IMG/VR virus record: IMGVR_UViG_3300042922_001477
Coordinates: 1 to 34,779 of that record
DNA: 34,779 nucleotides
DNA from: a virus
Direction: 5' to 3' (one strand)
Of the stretch, positions 12,783 to 18,884 are shown piece after piece (the stretch's first letter is position 1; the number at the start of each line of letters is the position of its first letter). Made by a program: the position numbers and the translations under genes. The notes beneath the pieces are model-generated. The model was not told the DNA's origin, made no database searches, and saw only the letters and a list, made by a program, of their open reading frames with translations.

Positions 12783-13262
12783 ATGGCCAGAGGATTTGCC
12801 TGCGTGGCGCTGGACCAGCCAAAGGACCCGGCGAACATCGGCGGGGTGATTCGGGCGGCGAAGGCCTACGGGGCCGCCCTGGTGGTGGTGAGCGGCAACC
12901 GCTTCGAAAAGCGAGCCAAGACCGACACGACCAAGGGGTTTCGCCACATCCCAATCATTCGGGGGGATGACGTCCTGGCCTCACTCCCGGTGGACTGCGT
13001 GCCGGTGGCGGTCGACCTGCTGCCAGGCGCGACCCCGCTGCCGGAATACGAGCATCCGGAGCGGGCCTTCTACATCTTCGGCGGTGAGGATCGGACCCTT
13101 GGCCCGGAGGTGGTCGACCGTTGCCGGGATCGGGTCTTCGTCCCCACCACCAACTGCATGAACCTCGCCGCGGCCGTCAATGTGGTCCTCTACGACCGGA
13201 TGGCTAAGGCCGGGGCACGGAAAGGAGCGAGGCATGAGCCGACGGAAGCCGACCAAGATTGA
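12783..13262 (+). CDS. SpoU/TrmH-family RNA 2'-O-methyltransferase
   Basis: 159-aa SPOUT-fold methyltransferase, about the size of TrmL and lacking any extra RNA-binding domain. Motif 1 is NIGGVIRAAKAYGAALVVV with the conserved N18 and catalytic-type R24; motif 2 is FYIFGGEDRTLGPEV (residues 96-110); motif 3 is VPTTNCMNLAAAVNVVLYD (120-138) with N127. These build the deep trefoil knot that binds S-adenosylmethionine. Motif 3 normally reads SLNVS..., here CMNLA, a modest departure. The likely substrate is the ribose of a tRNA or rRNA nucleotide. Start ATG 12783 follows GGAGGG seven nt upstream. An RNA methylase in an early phage operon suggests adjustment of host or phage RNA. Confidence 0.87.
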   Translation: MARGFACVALDQPKDPANIGGVIRAAKAYGAALVVVSGNRFEKRAKTDTTKGFRHIPIIRGDDVLASLPVDCVPVAVDLLPGATPLPEYEHPERAFYIFGGEDRTLGPEVVDRCRDRVFVPTTNCMNLAAAVNVVLYDRMAKAGARKGARHEPTEADQD

Positions 13263-14067
13263 CCTGCAGGCCTTCGCCGCCCCCAAGCGGAACTGGACCC
13301 CGCAGGAAGAGGACGTGATCGAGCAGCTCTATGGCCTCGAGAAGCCAGAGACGATTCAGAAACGGATCCTGAAGGAGACTGGTAGCCCACGGAGTATCGC
13401 CGCGATCATCGTCCGGGCTCAGCGCCTTGGCCTGGATCACCGTACGGCGCCGGGAGAGTTCACCGTCCGAGAGGCCGCCGAGGAGCTTGGCGTCACGATG
13501 GCGCTGCTATATCACCGGATCGGGCGTGGCCTGATCCGGTCGACGGGGCGCGGGAGGTGCCGGTTCATCCCGATCGAGGAGATGGAGCGCCTGCAGCAAG
13601 AGTTCCCGACCCCGCCGGCGCGAAGCATGACCAGGCCAGAGGCTATGCGCGCCCTGGGCTACGGTGAAGCGCACATGAGCCGCCTGCTGATTGCCGGAGC
13701 AATTCGCGCGGTGAAGCGCGGAGAGCGCTGGTACGTCGATGCCGATCATGTCGAGGAGCTGGTCGATGAGCTCAAGCGCACCGGGGCGACGCGCCTCACC
13801 TGGGGGCCGAACGATACGATCGAGGCAAACAGAGCCAGCTACCGGGACTATTACCACGCCGTGCGCAAGAAGCGCCGGCAAGAGGATCGAGAGCACCTCT
13901 ACTACACCAAGAACGACGCGCGACACGTCCTCGGCGTCGGCCGAGACGAAATGACCCGGCTCCTCGAGACAGGCATCGTCCGGGGGAAGCGGGAAAATGG
14001 CCTCTGGCTCGCCGAACGCGCTCACGTCGACGAGCTGGCTCAGCGCAGGCGGGAGGTGGGGGCATGA
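13234..14067 (+). CDS. Multi-HTH DNA-binding protein
   Basis: 277-aa protein made of successive DNA-binding modules. Residues 19-67 (RNWTPQEEDVIEQLYG ... RSIAAIIVRAQRLGL) look Myb/SANT-like. Three MerR/excisionase-type winged HTHs follow: 76-112 (FTVREAAEELGVTMALLYHRI), 131-170 (SMTRPEAMRALGYGEAHMSRLL, then GERWYVDADHV) and 223-268 (YYTKNDARHVLGVGRDEMTRLL, then GLWLAERAHVDEL); each quote is partial. A basic linker (KKRRQEDRE) lies between the last two. It starts at ATG 13234 after AAAGGAG and overlaps the methyltransferase gene by 29 bp. It may recognise a long composite DNA site or act as a regulator. No single known family covers the whole arrangement. Confidence 0.72.
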   Translation: MSRRKPTKIDLQAFAAPKRNWTPQEEDVIEQLYGLEKPETIQKRILKETGSPRSIAAIIVRAQRLGLDHRTAPGEFTVREAAEELGVTMALLYHRIGRGLIRSTGRGRCRFIPIEEMERLQQEFPTPPARSMTRPEAMRALGYGEAHMSRLLIAGAIRAVKRGERWYVDADHVEELVDELKRTGATRLTWGPNDTIEANRASYRDYYHAVRKKRRQEDREHLYYTKNDARHVLGVGRDEMTRLLETGIVRGKRENGLWLAERAHVDELAQRRREVGA

Positions 14068-14654
14068 GCGACGAGCGTATTTTCAAGACCGCCCTTGGCA
14101 TCCAAACCGGCGACCTGGTCAAGACGAGCTACGGCACCGGGCCCTTCGAGGTCTGGGATATCAGCGAGCCCTACAACCGGATCGACCGCTTGGACAACAC
14201 CCTCGCCGTGTTCGCCTATCCGATGGTCAGCCTAGTACTCGTCTACCCCGGCGACATCGGGCATGCCGGCTACATCAACAACGTGCGCCAGGTCGCCGAC
14301 GGCTGGGCGACTCCCGACGGCGATCGCATCTTCGTGGAACGGCCGGCGGCCGCTTCGGCTCTCCAGTTGGGGCTCTTTCAGAGTCACCTGCCTGTCCCGG
14401 CCCCTTATCAGACCCGGGTGGGCGTCGACTACGAGGCCGGACAGCGCAAGGTCTGGCACTGCAATTTCTGCGGTTTGGACTTCAATGCCGCTCCGACCGC
14501 CCGCCACTACCCTCCTGATTGCCCGTTCGGATGCTGGCAGGCTCCGCAGCCGATCGAACTTGTCGGTGAGGATGACTGGTGGTGTTGGGCGACCGGCAAG
14601 GAGAGCGTCGTCATCGATGGGAAGCGGTACGCAAAGATCGGCGGTGCGATATGA
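14064..14654 (+). CDS. Phage protein with zinc site and clamp-binding-like QLGLF
   Basis: 196-aa protein. The N-terminal half has beta-type segments (LGIQTGDLVKTSYGTGPFEVWDI) suggesting a small barrel. Residues 101-105 read QLGLF, close to the canonical beta-sliding-clamp binding pentapeptide. The C-terminal part has WHCNFCGLDF with C133/C136 and CPFGC with C153/C157, a plausible zinc site, then W-rich segments. The family is common in early operons of phages but unnamed to me. ATG overlaps the preceding stop (ATGA), with GGAGGTGGGGG upstream, so it is coupled to the multi-HTH gene. Confidence 0.65.
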   Translation: MSDERIFKTALGIQTGDLVKTSYGTGPFEVWDISEPYNRIDRLDNTLAVFAYPMVSLVLVYPGDIGHAGYINNVRQVADGWATPDGDRIFVERPAAASALQLGLFQSHLPVPAPYQTRVGVDYEAGQRKVWHCNFCGLDFNAAPTARHYPPDCPFGCWQAPQPIELVGEDDWWCWATGKESVVIDGKRYAKIGGAI

Positions 14655-15184
14655 GTCACGCCAACCGCGGCAAGGCCTTCGAGGCGGCGATCGAGGCTCA
14701 AATTGCCTTCTATCGCCTCGACGGGCTAGCCTCCATCGACAAGAACAACCCGGAATGGGTGCTGATCGGCTACGACCCCGCGACTAACACCTGCGACAAG
14801 TGCTTTCCGAAGCGCAGAGGCGGCGTCGATTACGACGGGGCGATCGCCTACCTAGGGCGCGCATGGCCGCTTTACTTCGATGCCAAGGAAACCCACCTCA
14901 AGACCCGCTTTCCCCTAGACAACATTGACCCGGAGCAACTGGAGTTCCTGCGCGAGAAGTCGCGTTACGGGGCGATCGCCTTCCTGTTGGTTCACCTGGC
15001 CCCCCTCGAGCGCGTGTTTCTGGTCGACGTGGAGCAAGTTGACCGGGCCCGCGCCGCCGGCCGGTCATCGCTCAGCCTGGCTGACCTGGAGGCCGGGATT
15101 GAGGTCCGAATGCGGGCCTGGCGCCCTGATTTCCTGCCGCCCATTCTATCCCTACTGGAGAAACACCATGGCCAAAATGCTTAA
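14651..15184 (+). CDS. recU: RecU-like Holliday junction resolvase
   Basis: 177-aa endonuclease of the RecU type, which resolves recombination junctions during phage replication. Matching features are the N-terminal RGKAFEAAIE (E11), GGVDYDGA with D60 (the S/T..DY.G motif), YFDAKET with D77 and K79 (the D/E.AK nuclease motif), then RFPLDNIDPEQLEFLRE and AIAFLLV, all in the order of Bacillus RecU. An insertion with C48/C51 (CDKC) before the DY motif is unusual and might bind zinc. Start ATG 14651 overlaps the preceding stop by four bases. The gene overlaps the methylase gene by 17 bp. It is normally a Firmicutes and phage enzyme, so here it marks phage origin. Confidence 0.85.
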   Translation: MSHANRGKAFEAAIEAQIAFYRLDGLASIDKNNPEWVLIGYDPATNTCDKCFPKRRGGVDYDGAIAYLGRAWPLYFDAKETHLKTRFPLDNIDPEQLEFLREKSRYGAIAFLLVHLAPLERVFLVDVEQVDRARAAGRSSLSLADLEAGIEVRMRAWRPDFLPPILSLLEKHHGQNA

Positions 15185-16019
15185 CCCGCCCATCAAGTGG
15201 ATGGGGGGGAAGTCGAAGCTGCGAGAGCAGATCATCGCCAAGTTTCCCCCTCATAGCACCTACGTGGAGGTCTGTGGGGGCGCTGGGTGGGTGCTATTCG
15301 GCAAGACCCCCAGCCCCGCCGAGGTGTACAACGACATCAACGGTGAGTTGGTCAACTTCTACCGGGTGTGTAGGTCCCGCCCCGATGAGCTGATCCATGC
15401 CTTGGACCTGCTGCCGTCGTCCCGCGAAATCTTCCAGGAGTGGAAGGATGCCGACCGCCTGGCGCTCGATGAAGTCACCCGGGCCGCCCGGATGTACTAC
15501 CTGATCTGGCTGTGCTTCGCGGGCAAGTTCAGCGGTACGCGGCCCGCCAGCAACTTCGCATACACGATGGGGAAGCCGCCCCGCTTCGACCCGGATAAGG
15601 TGCCCGAAGCCATCCGGCGCACTCATGAGCGGTTCAAGCATGTCTACGTGGAGAACCTCGATTGCGTCGACCTCATCAAGCAGTACGACTCCCCGGAGTC
15701 CCTGTTTTTCGTGGACCCGCCCTATGCGGGGCTGACGGGCTACGGCGGCGACGGGTTCAACGATGCCGACCAGCGCCGCCTTGCGGAGGCCTTGCGGGGC
15801 ATCAAGGGCCGCTTCCTGCTGACCAATTCGGATCACCCGCTGATCAGGGAACTGTACGACGGCTGCAACATCGAAGAGGTGGAGGTGCTGTACACCATCG
15901 GCGCCAACCTGGATGAAAACGGGGTTGCCGAGCGCAACAACAAGCGTGTCACGGAGCTGATCGTGACCAACTACCAGGCCCAGCCAACCCTTTTCGATGG
16001 CCTCGGGGGGTGGTTATGA
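15168..16019 (+). CDS. dam: Dam-type DNA adenine-N6 methyltransferase
   Basis: 283-aa D12-class methyltransferase, close to the size of Dam/DpnM. Residues 7-15 (PPIKWMGGK) are the AdoMet-binding start motif, 32-42 (YVEVCGGAGWV) the G-rich motif, 183-186 DPPY the catalytic motif, and TNSDHPLIRELY the following segment. The likely target is the adenine of GATC, as in most of the family. The C-terminus carries QPTLF (272-276), which fits a beta-clamp-binding peptide. Start ATG 15168 has TGGAG seven nt upstream; the reading frame is open further left but without a good start. Methylation would protect phage DNA or mark its origin; no cognate nuclease gene is adjacent, so it is an orphan methylase. 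Confidence 0.9.
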   Translation: MAKMLNPPIKWMGGKSKLREQIIAKFPPHSTYVEVCGGAGWVLFGKTPSPAEVYNDINGELVNFYRVCRSRPDELIHALDLLPSSREIFQEWKDADRLALDEVTRAARMYYLIWLCFAGKFSGTRPASNFAYTMGKPPRFDPDKVPEAIRRTHERFKHVYVENLDCVDLIKQYDSPESLFFVDPPYAGLTGYGGDGFNDADQRRLAEALRGIKGRFLLTNSDHPLIRELYDGCNIEEVEVLYTIGANLDENGVAERNNKRVTELIVTNYQAQPTLFDGLGGWL

Positions 16020-16300
16020 ACCCGATTCAGATGGCCTTGCTCGAGGAGTTCCCTTCGGTTCCCCTCGAGCCCGCCCCGGTACCCCAGCCAATCCTGCTGC
16101 AGGCGCTGCCAGCTGGCGCGCCTCAGCCCCTCCTGGAAGACACCCCGGAAAATCGCGAGTTCTACCGCTACCTCCTGCGCGTGCATCGCCAGTACTTCGG
16201 CGTGCCGAGCGTCGGCAGGGAGATGACGGCATGGGTGGAGGAGCAGTGGGATCGCGTCAGAGAGAAGAAACCGCCCAGCAAGCGAAGGAGGGCCCGATGA
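16016..16300 (+). CDS. Hypothetical 94-aa early protein
   Basis: Starts MNPIQMALLEEFPS, then a Pro/Leu/Ala-rich disordered stretch, and ends in an aromatic basic helix (REFYRYLLRVHRQYFG) and a strongly basic tail (REKKPPSKRRRAR). The Q..LL..F element near the start weakly resembles a sliding-clamp binding peptide, and the basic tail suggests nucleic acid binding. ATG 16016 overlaps the methylase stop (ATGA). No family recognised. Confidence 0.6.
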   Translation: MNPIQMALLEEFPSVPLEPAPVPQPILLQALPAGAPQPLLEDTPENREFYRYLLRVHRQYFGVPSVGREMTAWVEEQWDRVREKKPPSKRRRAR

Positions 16301-16506
16301 CCGAGCCGATCAGCGAGGAAGACGTACAAACCGCCCGGCGGGCCCTGAACCAGTGCCGAGCCGAGTGTCTGAACGCCGCCTATGTGGTGCTGACCAAGGA
16401 GTACGGGTTTTCATCCAAGCGAGTGGCGCGGGCATTCGAGGACGTCCTTAAACAGCTCGACCAGTGGGACGCCGAGACGATCCCGCTGGTATTCGAAGAT
16501 GCATAG
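16297..16506 (+). CDS. Hypothetical 69-aa early protein
   Basis: Small, soluble, mostly helical protein (EEDVQTARRALNQCRAECLNAAYVVLTKEYGFSS read in pieces). The segment YVVLTKEYGFSSKRVARAFEDVLKQL has the look of a three-helix phage protein of unknown role that is often found beside metabolism genes. ATG 16297 with GGAGG six nt upstream, overlapping the previous stop by four bases. Confidence 0.58.
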   Translation: MTEPISEEDVQTARRALNQCRAECLNAAYVVLTKEYGFSSKRVARAFEDVLKQLDQWDAETIPLVFEDA

Positions 16507-16522
16507 AAGCGAGGAGCACCCC

Positions 16523-17260
16523 ATGAATTTCAACGACTACCAGGCGTTCTGTGTCAGCCTGGCCAATCAGAACGGCCTGGACATGAAGACGGCGATCGCG
16601 GTGCGCACCGCCAAGCTGTTCGGCGAGGCCTGTGAGCTCACTCGGATGATCTGGGACTTCTACCAGGCCAAGGCCTACGACCGGGCCAAGTTCATCGAGG
16701 AAATGGGCGACGTGGCCTGGTACCTGGGCGTCCTGGCGCATCACTTCGGGCTCACGCTCGAGGCGGTTGCCGGGGTGATGGGTCCGGTGGTGACCCCGAA
16801 CGCCTACCAGCGCCAGGTATATATGGCCGTGGTTCCGAGCCCCTACCCCGTGGAAGAGGTCCGCAAGGCGACCACCGCCCGCCTGCTCTTTGAGATCGGC
16901 GAGGTGGCCGAGTTCATCGGCAAGCACATCGAACAGGGGCACCCGCTGGACCTGGATGCGGTTCGCATCGCGCTGGGCAAGGCGCTGGCTACCCTGTCTG
17001 CCCTTGGCTTCCTGATGAATGTGCTCCTCGAGGAGGCGATCGGGGCCAACGTGGACAAGCTGCGGACGCGATACCCCGGGGGCAGGTTCACCACGGAGGC
17101 GAGTGTGGCCCGCGTGGATACTCACGCGCCGGCGCAATCGAGCGGTGGCGTCGATGGCAATTATTACCGCTGCGACTTCTGCGGGTGGGAGGGCTATCAC
17201 TCCGCCGAAATTGAGGGACACATCGAAAATGCACCGGAATGTCAGGAGGTGAAGGCTTGA
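16523..17260 (+). CDS. Tandem MazG-like nucleotide pyrophosphohydrolase with zinc finger
   Basis: 245-aa protein. The first half carries the complete MazG metal motif E35..E38 ... E60..D63 (GEACEL ... EEMGDVAWYLGVLA). The second half repeats the pattern from residue 118: E124..E127 (FEIGEVAEFIG) is kept, but the second pair reads A150..K153 (ALGK), so only half of a metal site remains; it ends with NVDKLRTRYPGGRF, the usual MazG tail. Residues 216-240 add a finger C217..C220, H233, C240. MazG proteins hydrolyse NTPs or dNTPs to monophosphates, and phage versions tune host nucleotide or alarmone pools. ATG 16523 follows AGGAG by six nt; an upstream ATG is rejected. Confidence 0.75.
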   Translation: MNFNDYQAFCVSLANQNGLDMKTAIAVRTAKLFGEACELTRMIWDFYQAKAYDRAKFIEEMGDVAWYLGVLAHHFGLTLEAVAGVMGPVVTPNAYQRQVYMAVVPSPYPVEEVRKATTARLLFEIGEVAEFIGKHIEQGHPLDLDAVRIALGKALATLSALGFLMNVLLEEAIGANVDKLRTRYPGGRFTTEASVARVDTHAPAQSSGGVDGNYYRCDFCGWEGYHSAEIEGHIENAPECQEVKA

Positions 17261-17823
17261 GAATCGCATTCTTCGGCGCCCAGGGCGTCGGCAAGACGAC
17301 AGCAGCAGAGCGGTTGGCGGGGGAGCTTGGTCTCCCCCTTATTTCTGGAACGGTTCGGGCGACGGCCGCTCGGCTTGGCGTTGACCTCAGGAACGTTCAT
17401 CCCACCCAAGCCCTCGAGTTCCAATGGGCCGCCCTGCGGGCTCAAATTGCGGCCGAGGAGCGCAACCATGCGCACGGCTTCGTGAGCGATCGGGCCGTGG
17501 TCGACTTCCTGGCCTACTGGGAGGCGCACGCGCGCCGGTTCCCCGTGCCCTTCGAGGACACCCTCCGGTATCAGGCGGAGGCCCTGCGCCGGCTGCAGCA
17601 CTACGACCTCCTGATCCTGGTGCCCCCGATGTTCGACCTGATGCCGGATGGCACGCGGCCGGATGACCCCTCCTACCAGCGGGAGATTCACGAGATCTTG
17701 AGGCAGATTGCCGAGCGGTGGCGGATGTTCTGCCCCGACATCGCGGACAAGATTTACACGGTGGCCACCGAGGGCCAGGAGCGCGCTGCCGAGATTCGGC
17801 AGCTGCTCGAGGCGCGAAGCTAG
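17257..17823 (+). CDS. P-loop nucleotide kinase-like ATPase
   Basis: 188-aa single-domain P-loop protein. Walker A is FFGAQGVGKTT at residues 5-15; a VSDRAVVDFLAYWEAH segment provides the DR element typical of NadR-like and deoxynucleoside-kinase-like AAA_28 proteins, and YDLLILVPPMFDL the Walker B-like strand. Likely substrate is a nucleoside, nucleotide or NMN-like compound; position after a MazG gene favours nucleotide metabolism. Start TTG 17257 overlaps the previous stop as TTGA and has AGGAGGT six nt upstream; an ATG at 17239 lies in front of that ribosome binding site, so TTG is preferred. Confidence 0.78.
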   Translation: MRIAFFGAQGVGKTTAAERLAGELGLPLISGTVRATAARLGVDLRNVHPTQALEFQWAALRAQIAAEERNHAHGFVSDRAVVDFLAYWEAHARRFPVPFEDTLRYQAEALRRLQHYDLLILVPPMFDLMPDGTRPDDPSYQREIHEILRQIAERWRMFCPDIADKIYTVATEGQERAAEIRQLLEARS

Positions 17824-17835
17824 ACGGGAGTGACG

Positions 17836-18408
17836 ATGAACCACGAAGCAGCAAAGGCCGTAGACTTCAACTACCCGGACCTGTGGGAGTACTTCGGGCT
17901 CGGTAAAGGGGGAACGAGCTACTTCCTGCAGCACCGCGACCTGACCCCTGATACCCTCGCCAAGTCCCCCAACTGGAAACTACATGAGCAGCGCCTCCAC
18001 AAGGGTGGTCATTACGTTCACCTGGACAACGGCAAGCCGGCCCTCCGAAAGGAGGTGCTGGCCAAGCTAGACGGCCTCCCTCATCGGATGATGCAGGAGG
18101 CCTATCGCTACCTGCAATCGGTTGACCGTGAGGCCTGGAACACCATGGAGCTGATGCAGCGGCGCTTTCGGTTCGAGCGGGTTGATAGCTACGCCGAGCG
18201 TATGAACATTAGTCGTCAAACGATTTACAAGCGCCTGTATCGTGCACTTGAAGTCATCGCCAGCTACGTCGACCGTGAGCTGGAGAAGCTGGTCGCATCG
18301 CCTGAAACCCAATCAGCAAGCGGACCTGAGGCACGCGACAAAACAGGCGACAAAAGAGGGGACAAAAGAAGCGACAAAAACGGCGACAAACCCGTGATAA
18401 TCTTGTAA
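17836..18408 (+). CDS. Sigma region 4-like late regulator with DK-repeat tail
   Basis: 190-aa protein, last gene of the early operon. Residues 113-150 contain a helix-turn-helix (DSYAERMNISRQTIYKRLYRALEVI) like sigma-70 region 4 and the ArpU/RinA/phage-Q-type late activators, preceded by a helical domain. Its place just before the packaging and structural genes fits a late-gene activator. The C-terminus (167-186) is a repetitive DK.GDK tail encoded by five 12-bp tandem repeats, then PVIIL. Start ATG 17836 has GGGAGT four nt upstream. Function is inferred from position and HTH type; a role in packaging-site recognition is a less likely alternative. Confidence 0.7.
   Translation: MNHEAAKAVDFNYPDLWEYFGLGKGGTSYFLQHRDLTPDTLAKSPNWKLHEQRLHKGGHYVHLDNGKPALRKEVLAKLDGLPHRMMQEAYRYLQSVDREAWNTMELMQRRFRFERVDSYAERMNISRQTIYKRLYRALEVIASYVDRELEKLVASPETQSASGPEARDKTGDKRGDKRSDKNGDKPVIIL
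18335..18394 (+). repeat. Five 12-bp tandem repeats, consensus GCGACAAAARNG
   Basis: Units at 18335, 18347, 18359, 18371 and 18383: GCGACAAAACAG, GCGACAAAAGAG, GGGACAAAAGAA, GCGACAAAAACG, GCGACAAACCCG. They lie in frame at the 3' end of the regulator gene, 490 bp before terS, and encode DKTG/DKRG-type peptides. They may be a protein-binding array or simple repeat expansion. Confidence 0.85.
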
Positions 18409-18466
18409 TTGGCGAACGTGTGCCGCTGATGAAGCGGTGTTATTCATGGCCCCCCATCCGTTAGTA

Positions 18467-18513
18467 GGTCCCGCCTCTGTGGGATCGCTCGAACGCGGAG
18501 CGGGGGCCTTTTT
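18467..18513 (+). terminator. Rho-independent terminator ending the early operon
   Basis: GGTCCCGCCTC (18467-18477) pairs with GGAGCGGGGGCC (18497-18508) apart from single-base bulges, followed at once by TTTTT (18509-18513). It lies 58 bp after the regulator gene. An inner CGCTC/GAGCG stem is an alternative fold. Confidence 0.72.
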
Positions 18514-18590
18514 GCTCCAGGCGACTCCCAAGGTGGGAGCCCCGCGAAGACAGTAGCGGGTGGTGGAGGGTTCGATTCCCTTCCTGGAGC
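18514..18590 (+). other. tRNA-like element 1 (non-canonical)
   Basis: About 76 nt with a perfect acceptor stem CTCCAGG / CCTGGAG (18515-18521 and 18583-18589), extendable by G18514-C18590. There is a D-arm-like hairpin CTCCC-AAGGT-GGGAG, an anticodon-arm-like hairpin CCCGC/GCGGG with a 10-nt loop (18546-18555), and a good T-arm with loop TTCGATT closed by a 5-bp stem (one GT pair). The missing U at position 8, the short D loop and the 10-nt anticodon loop rule out a normal decoding tRNA. It starts directly after the terminator T-run. Confidence 0.5.
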
Positions 18591-18634
18591 CTCAAGTTGA
18601 AAGCGCTCCCGGCGAGCTACCGACGTGCGGGGCG

Positions 18635-18706
18635 TGGGGGGACCAAGGGCTCACAAGGCGAGCTGAGCGGGTGTAACCGCAAGGAGTTCGATCCTCTGCC
18701 CCCCAA
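18635..18706 (+). other. tRNA-like element 2 (non-canonical)
   Basis: About 72 nt with a perfect 7-bp acceptor stem TGGGGGG / CCCCCCA (18635-18641 and 18699-18705), a D-arm-like GCTC-ACAAGGC-GAGC hairpin that keeps the A14 and GG of real D loops, GCGG-GTGTAA-CCGC with a 6-nt loop, and a T-arm with loop TTCGATC (4 of 5 stem pairs). Seven rather than two bases separate acceptor and D stems and the variable loop is nearly absent, so it is a relic or a mimic, not a standard tRNA. Confidence 0.45.
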
Positions 18707-18884
18707 GATTTCAGGAGGCTGCCTGCTGGGTGCCCCCTACCCCTCCGCTCGATGGGTAGGCCCCCCATAGGTTCCCCTAATGAAGAATTCACGCGGGGAG
18801 GAAAAACCGCGGGCTTTGGCTAGTCACCGGGCCGCTGGGTTGGGTTGGTCTCTTGGGGGTGAATGAGCACCCTGGAGGTTTCCG

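Larger units (their letters stand above)
18409..18884 (+). other. Non-coding junction between early and late modules; likely packaging-site region
   Basis: 476 bp with no credible gene. It holds a rho-independent terminator (18467-18513), two tRNA-like elements (18514-18590 and 18635-18706), a CTACCC/GGGTAG hairpin (18737-18759), a CGCGG/CCGCG hairpin (18792-18811) and a GGAGG before the terS ATG. In lambda-type phages with Nu1/A terminases the cos site sits just upstream of the small terminase gene, so cos or pac would be expected here, but I cannot see the cut site. Confidence 0.55.

Noticed and set aside
18514-18706. Two functional tRNA genes
   Set aside because: Anticodon loops of 10 and 6 nt and wrong spacing between acceptor and D stems prevent decoding function; listed as tRNA-like instead.
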